Positions 23,601 to 34,767 of a stretch of DNA of 64,000 bases are shown piece by piece. Position 1 is the stretch's first letter; the number at the start of each line of letters is the position of its first letter. Location of the stretch: contig JASAMV010003527.1 of assembly GCA_030248065.1 (NCBI GenBank), positions 1 through 64,000 on the forward strand, given 5' to 3'. The DNA comes from Rhynchonema sp. JSB1_4. Lineage: Eukaryota > Nematoda > Chromadorea > Monhysterida > Xyalidae. The notes beneath the pieces are model-generated. The model was not told the DNA's origin. It made no database searches and saw nothing but the letters and a program-made list of their open reading frames with translations. A program made the translations under genes and the position numbers.

Positions 23601-24728
23601 ATAAGGAGGAATCGTAGTAAGAACACGGGGAATGCTACGGTAACATCAATGACTTGTTTCGGTTTAGGCCTTAGCTGCTGAAGCTGTGCCACTGGCTGCA
23701 GGTAGAGAAGCCGAGTGGCTAGCAGACGAAACAAATCGCTCTCGTTAGTGCAACAGGAATAGTGGGACTGAAACATTGGGTGGAATTTTCGAAACGGTGT
23801 AAAGGTCAGTTGGGCGTAAACGTCGGTGTAAGGTTCGGTCGAAAGCGCGGTCGGCGTAGCTCGGTGTAAACGTGAAACATTGCCTGTTATTAACGTGGAA
23901 TGTTTCAAGTTTACACCGAGGTCTATCACATTGAGCTGTCGACCGAGCTTTCCACCGACCTTTACACCCAACTGACATTTACACCGTATCGAAAATATCA
24001 CCCATAGTATGGGATTTCGGATTAATTTCATGCCCGCACCGACCTGGTGCAACTGCATGCTTCCTGTTTGTGAAAACAGGTTGTGGTGGCAACTCATATG
24101 GACATCGATACAATGTGCATGTCGTATTGCAGAATTCCGCGCAATCGCCCGCGTCAACCCCAGTGGTCTGTCACTGCGTTCTGTCTTTGATGAATTGGAT
24201 GCTGACGGCGACGGGTCGTTGTCACGAAGCGAACTGCGATCGGCATTCCAGGTATATATGTACATGTATAGTGTGATGATCAGTAGCATCATGCGACTCC
24301 CGTCAGGTTCACAAGCGCTGCTCATAGCAGTCCCATAATCCATGGTCAGACTTTACCCGACACTTTAGTGCCATCAATAAGAGCAAATAACGACATATTC
24401 GATTTCAGAAAATGGGACATAACATCAGTGATGAGCAGCTGAAACAGATTTACAAGACTGCTGACATTGACACTGACGGAAGGATCAATTTTGAAGGTGG
24501 GATTCCAGTAGGCCACAATCAGAGTGACTTTGTACTGTACAGTATGTGTACAGTGAAACGAATAGCACATAGTGGATGCAAACTTTGGTCCTTTGCTGGC
24601 CGCCAGCTTTTTATGACCAAAAATAGGCGGTCATGTCCCCATGCAGGGACGGTCATGGTTTCTCAAACGAATTGGTCACGGTTTCAGAATTTGTGGCGAT
24701 GATGACAAAAGACAACATGGGTGCGTGA
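20674..24728 (+). CDS. Calmodulin-like protein, four EF-hands, predicted N-myristoylated/palmitoylated
   Basis: Six exons (20674-20715, 21399-21493, 21816-21913, 24133-24251, 24409-24496, 24688-24728) with fully consistent phases encode 160 residues. The start MGGCCSAQKP fits the N-myristoylation pattern (Gly2, Ser6), with Cys4 and Cys5 placed for palmitoylation. Four canonical 12-residue calcium loops follow: DINKDGHIQLNE (32-43), DVDGDGNIDFNE (68-79), DADGDGSLSRSE (101-112) and DIDTDGRINFEE (137-148). All have acidic/Asn ligands at 1, 3 and 5, Gly at 6 and Glu at 12. The C-terminus EFVAMMTKDN is calmodulin-like. The protein is slightly longer than calmodulin because of the N-terminal leader. 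It is expected to be a membrane-anchored Ca2+ sensor; targets are unknown. Intron 3 (2.2 kb) is loaded with MITEs. Confidence 0.9.
20757..20905. mobile_element. 149-bp palindromic MITE (GGTTAAATCCGGAA ends)
   Basis: The ends are ggttaaatccggaa at the left and ttccggatttaacc at the right. Internal ccggaaata/tatttccgg repeats are also inverted. It lies in intron 1 of the EF-hand gene. Confidence 0.75.
21097..21250. mobile_element. MITE with CAGTGGTCA-like ends
   Basis: The left end cagtggtcagctcaagtgg is matched by the inverted right end ccacttgagatgactgtt. About 154 bp, in intron 1 of the EF-hand gene. The CAGTG-type end is seen in Tc1/mariner relatives, but no TA duplication is certain. Confidence 0.6.
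21966..23448. mobile_element. Large composite element with AAGGTGGAGTTATACTTGTCC ends
   Basis: The left terminus aaggtggagttatacttgtc and the right terminus gacaagtataactccacctt are inverted. An internal copy of the right-type terminus occurs near 22055-22078, so two elements may be joined or nested. The interior includes CCGGGCC-rich DNA at about 22340-22640 and GCCTAA repeats. It lies in intron 3 of the EF-hand gene. Confidence 0.6.
23777..24005. mobile_element. 230-bp MITE, family 2, copy 2 (reverse orientation)
   Basis: Reverse-complement of the element at 10691-10920, about 90% identical by eye, with the same ends and internal palindrome. Confidence 0.85.
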
Positions 24729-25326
24729 GCAAGTCAGCTATACTACAGAATGTATTTATAAACAACGTGAAGCATCTCAGTTCTGCACCTCGTGTCTTGT
24801 GGACCTCCGATTGCGGATTCATGTTTTCGAAATCATTGTTTTTTGTTTTCAAACAATTTTCTGCATGTTTGTCGCCTATTTTATGTTACTCCAGTCTAGC
24901 GATCATTGTACGGTACTTTGCTTAGCTGTTTTTTTATCATTGTACCTGTCGTAGCGAACATAAATCCGGCTATAAAATCCAATCTGCCGATTCGTATTTG
25001 TGTCGTGTATCAATTTGGTTCGAAAACTTGTCGTTATATATTATACATATCTGTAAGCTCGTTAAGGGTGACCAACGTAAGAAAGCCTGTTATAAGGTAC
25101 ATACTGTCTGAATGATTAATGATGGGCTCTACCACTGCTCGCGTAGCCACGTGAAATTCAACACAAAGCTTCGTGTAATTTGGTTGCATTTCAAGCTTAG
25201 GTTTAGGCTTAGGCTGCACTGACACCAATCAAATGCACTAATGTGAGCCTAAACCTAACCCTACGCCTGAAAACAAAGTTAGCCAAAACCAAACCCTGAC
25301 TTAAAGTCGAAACTCCATGGGATGGC

Positions 25327-27372
25327 GACGCAAGCTGTAGTTGAGCCTGAAGCATCATCGATCAAGAAGCATAAGTACACTGTGTTTTTGTCTACTTTTT
25401 TTGTGATTCGAAGTGTTCGTGTTCTCTGCCTTTCTCATGTTTGTTTCTCATGCCTGTACATGTGATTGGAAGAATAAAATTAACGTGTCGTACACAACAT
25501 TCCGACACCAAACTTCCAGACTCGCCAGACCAGATCAGAGAACAAGCACTTTCAGTCACCACAGAGGGTGAAAATTCAATTTTCAGCGTCTGCTGGGAGC
25601 CTGAAAACTTTGACAGAAAACACGCGGAAGTCCGACAGAGCAGCATTTTTCTCACATCGACATACAAAATATACAATTTGCAACAAGTGCCTTTCAATTT
25701 AGTCTCTCCCGGCCTACCGGCTGCTTTGACATGAAAGCGAAAAATAAATTTAGTATCGAATAGACTTGACAGACACGCTATCACGCAATTTCCAACAGTT
25801 TGGCTTGGAACCTGAGACGGTCACGGCGACATTCAAGGTTTGTACTACAATTGCGCACATCTGGTCTTTACAGATTTAGACCCCAAATCGGTTTTATTAA
25901 TTACCAAAGGTACAATGTTGCAATCAGTGGTTTCTACGAAACATTCAGAAACTTTTGATTACCTGAGGTATGTATAGATAAGTGAAAATCTAGAGTTGGA
26001 TTTGGGTAGACCTGTAACTGACCACTCATAGATACATATGTGTAACAGATGTACTATATGCTGTGTATGTACACGTGCAAGTGTAAGTAAAAGCCATACG
26101 TCCTATACATGCTGAGCGTTTTTTATGCCCACTTATCTATTCATGAACTCTTGTTTTTCCATCGTCTGTCCGGCAATCGAAGCCATTGAGAACCTGTTGC
26201 CTATTTGGGCCACGTGAATATTTTCAAACCATTTGGGACATTGTTGAATATGTTCCTGTGGTCTTGTTACTAATCAGGTTATCTCTAGGTTCCAGCTGAA
26301 TGTTCATCGAAAAGTTTTGTTGCCATTTATAGACCGTGTGCCCGTATCGAAAACGACAATATGGCAGTGTGTCTTAAAAGACCCCTTTCGTATTTTGTAA
26401 TGACAGGAATTTGTCAAAGAGATAAACTTCGAAAATTTACAGAAGAGAATGAAGCTAGAGCTGAGCGATTTGATCGAGCTGCATTGCCACTGTGGCAGCA
26501 GCAAGTCGACTCGACGCTGGCACAGTTGCACGCATTTGGATTGTTGGAAAGTGCTGGAACCGTTGGTGCGGATACAGGACGGGCACAAGAGGGGAGCTAT
26601 GGAGCAGGAGGGGGATATGAATGGACAGAGTGATGAAAAGGTTGATGAATTTTTTGGATATGAATTTTAGTCGTCCAAACGTCGGTTCAGTTTTGACTTT
26701 AAAATCACTAGGTTTTGCCGCCTCTTGTTATCATGCCCACCTGTGATAGTAATACACGGGCGAGACCGCCCATAGTGAAACCATCTGGAGTGACGAGCAA
26801 GCTTGGGCTGCAATCTGTCGTTAATCTCTTGATTACAGCTAGTATGGTGAACATTGTTTCTTGTGATGGACAATACCAGATCCAGTCTTGTCATAATGAA
26901 GAGCGTTAATTGTTAATTCAGTTTGGACAATTATTATTATCATTGCCATCTGTGATCAGACAGTACCATATCAATACCAGGTATATATACCTGCATTCAT
27001 GGTTGTTCACACCAATTATAAAGGACACCAAATGCCATTTTTCAGGCTGAAGAGCACCCAAAGTCAATTATCGAATGCCAGGGTCTGATCGCCCAATTCT
27101 TCAATCAAAAACAACAACATCAGCAGCAGCATCCAATGCCTGATGTTTCAAGCTCAGTCCCTCCTCAAACACAGTACCCGTCTTACTCATTGATTCATCA
27201 TAATTACAATATGCAATCCTATCGAGATTGCGGCCCATCGCCTTTATCATATGCCGATAGCATGGACAGTTTAGATGGGATACTGATGGAAAAGTTTGTT
27301 GACAATTCGTACTTGAGCTGCGATAGTCTAGAAAACCTGAGGATAGTGGGTGTTAGATACGGTTATCGATAA
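25327..27372 (+). CDS. Unrecognised multi-exon protein with Gln/Ser-rich C-terminus
   Basis: Three exons chain in one frame. 25762-25834 (phase 1 in; FQQFGLEPETVTATFK) has a gtttgt donor. About 26409-26640 reads EFVKEINFENLQKRMKLE, then HCHCGSS, to SDEK with a gttgat donor. The last exon, about 27046-27372, follows the acceptor tttttcag and reads AEEHPKSIIECQGLIAQFF, then QKQQHQQQHP and a Ser/Tyr-rich tail ending YGYR-stop. A possible first exon is the ATG at about 25325 (MATQAVVEPEASS), but its phase does not join exon 2 simply, so the start is uncertain. I do not recognise a family. A competing frame in the 26.4-kb exon is open but does not fit the phases. Gln- and Ser-rich tails occur in many nuclear proteins; no function is assigned. 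Confidence 0.45.
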
Positions 27373-27379
27373 TTAATCA

Positions 27380-28380
27380 GCTCAATATTCATTTTCTTTC
27401 AATAGTTTTATTCATTTTAAACATACAAAAAATCACAATATCGTTGTTTAATGACTGCGTAATCCAGCCGTATAACGCTGAAATAATGTTATCATGTAAT
27501 TATTATCTTCGAAGACCGGGTTTTGTTGGATTGTCACATTGAGTGAATATCACAATTTTAGAACAAAAGCTTTGCCTTCTTAATCGGTATAAACCTTAGC
27601 GACATCTTTCAGAAAATGGGCTGAATAACATTGGTACAGAAAAAGAAGAACACTTGCGTACGACGACAGAAAGGAAAATGTTTGAAAGATTGAAAAAATG
27701 GATATCGTTTAAGGAGTATTTTTGAATGTAGTGGGCTGGGTGAGCAAATAGATGGCACACATAATACACACGAACACGAACACGAAACAATGACTTGATG
27801 ATACGCTCGAGAAATCGGAATTATGGCAATAACATGCATTTGAAACATTAGATTGTTGAGTCGAATTATAAACATTATGCAGTAATATGCCCTGTGGAAA
27901 GCACACGAAAACGTAGAGCAAAGGAATCATAGAGGTTCAGATGGTTTTGTCTCGCGCGTGCTATGGCTACAGTACTTCGCATAAATATATCAATACTATA
28001 CAAGCACTCACAGACGAGTTTACACGCGCGTGGAGCTTCACAGAAACCCCCACGCGCCACACCAAATAACATATAAATATTACCACTGTGAACAAATTGT
28101 TCAACCTATGACCTAATGTAGGTATTTTTATTTCTAATTAAAGGTCAGGATATAGTTTGTTTCTGCAAAGAGGTCTCAGAACTTATGCATCAGTTCGCCT
28201 CAAACAAAGTCGCTCAGGTTCCTTTAGGTTCTTGACCCTGAAAGTTCCAAACCTCATTTCATCACATAATGTATGCTGCACTCATAACTTAAATACATTC
28301 TAGGAGTGTGGAACAGTGGCTGAAGCTCATAAACGGTCACCATTTCGTAGATACCCTTGTAACAACCATGAGTGAAACAA
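27380..28380. other. Intergenic between convergent genes
   Basis: Low-complexity acacgaacacgaacacgaaa at about 27770 and A/T-rich DNA. No supported coding sequence. Confidence 0.5.
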
Positions 28381-28383
28381 CAT

Positions 28384-30486
28384 CTAAAGATCACCACCAT
28401 TTCTGCTATGCGAACCCTGTTGGTCGCGCTGTGCTGCGAGTACAAGTGCGCACAGTTTGGTTGTGTCCACTTCTTGTGGGTGCAACTGTAGCACCCAGTC
28501 AACCTGATCAGGGTCGTTGAACAGTTGCGTCAGATGGTAGCGCACACGCGCACGATGCGTTTCGAATGGCACCTGGACGAATTGATTGAATTGGCAATTG
28601 ACTCAATCATACTCCCAATTCATCTTGGAGCAATGCTCACTCGTGTCTCGACGAAACAAGAACATCATCAACTCACCGGTTCTTGTTTGGTCGTTGTTTC
28701 GTGTGCCGGCCGCGTGCCAGCGCCTGTATCACCGGGCCGATGAACCAGACTGAACGTGGCCTGGCCCCAGACCGACGTAGACGGAACGTAGAATCCCGAG
28801 TTCGAGTCATGGTCTGAGTCCGTGGAGGACAGCGTCCTTGTACAAGTTTGGTGTAAAACATTATGATGTTGTGGCGCGCTGGCCACCCGTTCCAGACGCG
28901 AATGTACGTTGTTTCCTGATGCCCAAGGCCAGGCGGGTGGAGACAGGGAGCTGGCGCTGGATTGATTGCCATCTGTGGACGTCGATGATATGACACTACT
29001 GATGGGTGACGGTGCCAGACAATGATCTGCAGTCGTCTGATTATATACATTCGGTGAAACATCTATAGTTGGTGGCGGCGGCAGTTGGCTGGAATGTGTT
29101 GGACCATAGAGCACGGCGTGCGCATTGCGGTTAGAGGATAGCAGGCAAGGGTCCAGCGAGTGGGCTGCAATGTTTTAAGGATTCCTGGCTTTTTAAATTC
29201 TTAGTAAATCGTTATCAGAAATAAAAAGTACCAGCAGTGAGCGGTCTGTGCTGTCTCTGTTGAAGTAGACGATCGGTGACCGACATCTGGATCCCGCCCG
29301 GTCGCTCGGGATGAAAAAACCTGCAACTGGTGAAATTTTTTTAACTTTTCTGTCAATGGACGATAAACCAAAATGTAAATTGTAAAAGCATGGTAAACCG
29401 ACTTGCACTTATTGCCATAGGTGCACTTTCTGCCATACGGACACAAGTTCTTGTTTGCGTTTCGAACACCACTGCCTGCTCGCAATGACCCACCCCTTTC
29501 CGGAACTCTCAACAAACGTTGTCGAGGACAGTTTTCGGAGGTGCTGAAGGTATCAATCATTATACTTTTCTTCTAAACAGCAATTGAGACACCACAACAT
29601 AAATTCCAACACCGACTTTTTGCCCATTTTGATCAGCTCAGCCAACACCTTGTCTTGGTCGGGCAGCAGCTGTTGGTGTTTGTGGTCTGGACCGAGTGGT
29701 ATCAGTGCCTGCAGTGCCCGGGTCAGTTGCTCGTCGCTGTAGCCGAGACGCAGGGTGAAATCGCGCAGGTGCTCCAGCTTCTGTTTGGCCTGTTCGTCCG
29801 GGGGCTGAAATTTTTTTGTTGAAATTCAAAGATTAAGAAATTCACGAGACATTTATCTTAAATGAGTTGAAAAATAAAGTTTTTTTCTGATTTTAATGGT
29901 TTTCTCTTCAAACAACCTGAATAATCCAATGCTGCGAATGAGTGGACGGAGTGGAACAAATGGTCAGTGCACCGAACGTGTCCGAACATTCTCGACTGAG
30001 ACAGGGATGTGACGAGAGTGACGTGTCCGTTGAATCCGAGCACGAACTGTAGCACGAATCCTGAAATATCAGGGAACTGTGATTGAGCCGGACTACATAT
30101 TAACCAGGCAACATACTGTATGAATCAAGCTCCGACGTTAAACTTGGTGGTCCGCTGGGGATGGTTTGGTTACGTGATTTTTTTAAATCAACGATTGTTC
30201 CGATTGATGAAGTGATGGCATGTAACATCGAAACAAATGGTATCAGAAAGCATCGAAATAATGTTACAATTACAGAACCAAGACCGGGTCTGAACCTGGA
30301 CCGCCACTTTTGATGTCCGTGCCTACCAACAGCACAAACCTGCAGTTCGGCCGTTTTCGCTGATGGAATCTGTTTCACGGGTTTCTGTATGAATTCGCCT
30401 TCGAGTGGTTGTTGCCCGATGGACACCCTTCGACCCCTCGACACGCGACGTAAAGGGGGATGGCGAAGGGGTGGCGAATTGAGCAT
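28384..30486 (-). CDS. ZC3H12/Regnase-like CCCH protein lacking the NYN/PIN nuclease domain
   Basis: Seven exons (30486-30274, 30060-29917, 29804-29593, 29543-29403, 29320-29232, 29164-28677, 28572-28384) join with consistent phases to about 491 residues. Exon 3 gives the UBA-like N-terminal region (LRLGYSDEQLTRALQAL and VLAELIKMG). Exons 4-5 give the diagnostic finger [20 protein letters not shown] (C-x5-C-x5-C-x3-H). Exon 6 is a Ser/Pro-rich linker. Exon 7 is the conserved C-terminal helical region (VRYHLTQLFNDPDQVDWVLQ then HPQEVD). In ZC3H12A-D and REGE-1 the RNase (NYN/PIN) domain sits between UBA and finger. Here those parts are separated by only a short intron (about 49 bp), so the nuclease is absent. 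It may bind RNA or ubiquitin without cutting. Donor choices for exons 1 and 3 are my best phase-compatible picks. Confidence 0.82.
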
Positions 30487-30833
30487 TATTATAAATTATG
30501 TGTATATTATATGTTTAAACTTTATCTTGCCGGTTTATTTTGGATATACTTGAGGCGGGTTGAGTGGGTGGTAGGTTACCTGTAGCAAGGGTCATCGTAT
30601 ATAGTCAATTTTTATAATAAACAATCAGTATCAGAATAATCCCAGCTAATGCTGCTATATGAGAACTGTAAGCCGCGTGGACTTTGATCCTGGTCATTAA
30701 TGACACCGTAAGAAATAAACTGCACCCACGCGGCTTTTTTGTATCAATCAAAAAGTTGAGAATAATAACTGGAATGCAAGGATATCATTTCTTCAGGCGC
30801 ACGCCACGTCCGACCGGCTAGAAAAACAGATTT

Positions 30834-31268
30834 AAGGTAGAGTTATACTTGTCCATTTTGGGCTTGTAGACAATGAGGACAAATTTTTGTTTGAATCGAA
30901 TTTTGTGATAGAGTTGAGACACTAATTTCGACCAGCGTAAAAGTTGTTCCCCTGCACCAAATGAACAACTTTTACGCTGGTCGAAATTAGTGTTCCAACT
31001 CTATCACAAATATAACTATAGCAAAAATTTGTCCTCATTGTCTACGGCCGCATTCCCAATGCAGCGGATTAGCGGATTAGCGGATTAGCGGGTTGCGGAT
31101 TAGCGGGTGTGAAAAGTTGCTCGCCCGCTAATCCGCTAACCCGCTAATCCGCTTTTTGCATTGTGAAATGCAAAAGCGTGCGCATCTCGCCCGCTAATCC
31201 GCTAATCCGCTTGCATTGTGAATGCGGCCTACAAGCCCAAAATGGACAAGTACATATAACTCCACCTT
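30834..31268. mobile_element. Nested MITE: AAGGTRGAGTTATACTTGTCC ends
   Basis: The outer inverted ends are aaggtagagttatacttgtc and caagtacatataactccacctt. Inside are two further palindromes: a pair of gtgatagagttg/caactctatcac arms at about 30907-31015, and gcattcccaatgcagcgg with its inverted partner at about 31047-31228, built from repeated ggattagc units. Confidence 0.8.
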
Positions 31269-32308
31269 AAAGGTCGGTTTATACTCTGACTTCATGGGCA
31301 GTAGCAGTCAGAATTTTGCTGCAGTCAAGTGCAGTCAGCAGTCATTGGCAGTCATGACTGCTTTTGCCTGTTGCCTGCCTGTGACTGCCGATAATTTTTG
31401 ACTGCCCCCAATGGCTTGACTTCCGACGACTGCCCCCCTTGAAAATGAAAGAAAGAGAAATTCGCGTGTTGTTTGCCTGATCTTTTTTACACAGGCAGTG
31501 CCAGCTACAGCACACAAAGCCGCGACACACACACACCCACACACAGCCACAACCACAAGCGCATTGCTTATGGTTATATAGCGCGCTAAGCGGCCGGCTG
31601 CAGGCGTCTCTGTGTCTTAGCGGTTTAGCGTTTGGTCACCCGAGGGTTCAAAACTTGATGGTGCACACAAAAGTAAGTTTTTGCACATTTTTGTTATTTT
31701 TCCTATGTAATCGGACCTGGTGATTTCAAAAATGACCACGAAAAAAATATAAGGCGTATAAAACTCCGTGAAATCACGCAATAAATACGTTTGGATGTGA
31801 TCATACAACAAAGCAACCAGTTCACGGGTTTGTTGTTCGGTCAATGACACCAGCACTTATTGGAACTAACTCAAAAACGCCACGGGCAATTTCTAACGCC
31901 AAATAAAGAATATTCAAACAACAAAGCGATGTTCAAAAGTGCCTTATTTGGCCCCGGCAGTCAGCAAGACCTAAACAGTCGTGGTGAAAATGACGCGGGG
32001 TGCCTTCTGTTTTTCTTTCGACACAAACCATGTTTTCTCATCCAGATCTACCGATAAACACCAAAACATGTGCGGGAGTCAGCTCAAAACTGCTCAGAAA
32101 GTTAAAACTTTTTAACTTGCTGTTTTTGACTGCCGGAAGTCAGAATCGGTGACTGCCGGTCCTTGACTGCCCGGCGCATTTATACTTTTTTCGTGTCTGC
32201 TATCGTTTTGACTGCGCTCGAGTATAAATGGGGTAGCAGTCAATCGGATGGGAAGTCACAATTTTCTGACTGCTACTGCCGAGCAGTCAGAAGTATAAAC
32301 CGACCTTT
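31269..32308. mobile_element. 1.04-kb element with AAGGTCGGTTTATACT ends
   Basis: The ends aaggtcggtttatactctga and agtataaaccgacctt are inverted. The interior near both ends is rich in cagtca/tgactg repeats. It directly abuts the preceding MITE. There is no transposase-sized ORF, so it is a non-autonomous element. Confidence 0.75.
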
Positions 32309-32309
32309 A

Positions 32310-34760
32310 TACGTGGGAATTGAAAAAAAACACATGAACTCTAGATTACTTTCTTGCAAAACAACATTAGCACTTTGCTTTCATTGACGCTTCAAGGAAA
32401 CAAACGAAAAAAAACCGGTATTATGAGAACCTAACGTGCAATAAATTCACACTGACGTTAGCATGAGCCTAAAACTTAATAATAGGCAACTGTTCAATGC
32501 ACCAAAACACAAAAGGGAACATTTGCCGTTTTTTCGCGTCACTACAATGCCGGATTGCACGTCACCTACAACCACGTAACCAAGTAGGTATGTAGCATTG
32601 TATCGCATAACAACCGCATTCCACCACAAAGGTTAGACCAGTCCAGTCTAAACACAAAAAATAATAAAAATAAATAAAAAGACAACAACAACTTGTTTTT
32701 CTGTGTGTGCGTGTACAATAGCAAAGTGTAGGCATCTGAGATATTATGTACGACGTGTAACGTTAGCTGTGTTATTTACAAAGTTTGAATACGTCACGTC
32801 CTATGAGCGTGCTCACGTGTGAGAGGCCCTATCCAGCCCCAGTTCCACTGCACAACAAACAACCTGTTTTGTTGTGTGCTAAGTTGTGGAGAGATATGAT
32901 AACAATGGGATCTTGCTGCGGGTAACAATGAAAACTTCAATTGTGCTGGCTAGTTTTAAGCCCTTAGTGGACATTAGTGGACAACACACTCCGTTGTTGA
33001 GGGCTAGACCATGCTTTGGCTTCAGAGCAATCTCTCAGATGAAAAACAACGTCCAGCGAGATTACTGCGCGTGGTTATGAGAAGCCAATAATAGCTTGTT
33101 TTTCCCTTAGCTTCCATTATGATAACAGCCTTGTCTTTGTACGACACCCACTGTCTGCTCGGGAAAACACCTACATATAATAAGTCCACAAGAGTAATTA
33201 CATGTACTTACAGTACATGTATGTATATGTATGTTCAGTGAGTCATCTAATAATAGTTTAAGTGCGAGCTTCGTAGACATCAGACCATTTTCAAACGAGA
33301 TGATTAATTGCTACCGTAGCTGTTTTCCTTCGGTTAGTTACTATGCCAACATATCCATAGGCAGTAAATTAGCCACAATCTGAGTAGCAATGTGTGATTG
33401 ACTGATAGATTACAAAACTGTAGATAATTATAGAATATTGATGGCACTGACGTCAAACCCATAAAATTGCTATTTTACTTGCATAACTTAAGGTTAGTAA
33501 GCAAACCTAGACAATGAAAAACAAAAGAGGGACTACACACTAAGAATGACGTTAAGAAGAAAGTCGCAGCAATGAATTTTCCTGTCAAGGTATATCATTT
33601 GAAAGAAAATCAAATAAAGAGAAACAAACAAAAAAAATCTACCGTTCCTAATTGCGTGTACACTATATAACGATATGAGTTGTTCTATGAGATCACCTAC
33701 CATATCTTTGTATCATATCAAAATCTTCAATATTTACAGTAACACCATGGTGGACATACATACCTATGGGCACACGTTTTCTGTGTCGTGTAAATTTTGT
33801 GTCTGACGTCAATGCGCACAATTTATGTACGTGCGCACGAGCAAGTGCACCAAGAAGTTACCTGTAGTCAAAAGTCGGAGCATACATACTTTGAACGTTC
33901 GGTGCCGGAACAAATCAAGAGCACCGTTTCAGTTTTGCATAACAGTCTCTGTTAAATATAGTACAGGTGGGCAAGGCAGGTAGACAAATTTCAGAAACGT
34001 GCATGCGTGCAATAGTGTAGTGCGCATACATCATGCACTATACAGTTAAACGTACACATGTGCAAGAAATTCATTCATATTTGAGAATGTTTGGGCCGCT
34101 CAACAAAATTTGACGGCAGCACCTGTTTACACGCATGGCATGACGTTTTGGCGCGCTTTGCTCTGTCTTTTAAAGTTTCTTCGTCTCAGAAATTATATAT
34201 TCGATTGAGATTTGAAGGTTGTTACACCTGCACCTGTCTGCATCTCGATGTCTCTGCAGCAAAACATTGCAAACTTGGGGTTGCAAAATTTTCAAAATGT
34301 TGGTTTTGAAATCAAGCAATGTCACAAAACCTTTATACAGTATACTAACGATAACCCGGTGCACCTTATAGACCAGTCCAACAAACGAAAAGCATAACTC
34401 GGACACCGTCCATCACAAATGACTGCAGAAACGAACGGCTTAAACGCAGCCCTTCAAGATCAGGCACTATTGTCTTACCACATGGAGTTGAAAACCACAC
34501 TAAATGATTTCAAAATTACACACACGCAAGAGCGCGGCGGGACACGCAAATTTGAGAACAGCGATCAATATAACTTTCTGTACCTTATGACGCACAAAAC
34601 ACACATCACATACGCAGGTCACAACGTTCCAGTCACTGTTGTCGTCTTTGGGCCTGACGTCACGCACTCTTATCCGGGTTGCTGATGTTACACTCGAGAC
34701 AATTTGACGTCATAATACGGTATCATGGCAGGTGTGCAATATATATGCGATTGAATACTC
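32310..34760. other. Intergenic, nothing supported
   Basis: A/T-leaning sequence with short frames only and no repeat family recognised. Confidence 0.5.
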
Positions 34761-34767
34761 TTACAGT

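Noticed and set aside
26370..26633. Frame reading RDKLRKFTEENEARAERFD in the 26.4-kb exon
   Set aside because: Looks protein-like but its entry phase does not fit the preceding exon; the EFVKEINFENLQ frame fits both sides.
28673..29062. 129-codon alternative frame in the Regnase-like linker exon
   Set aside because: The phase-consistent frame is the Ser/Pro-rich one starting AHSLDPCLL; this one is its shadow.
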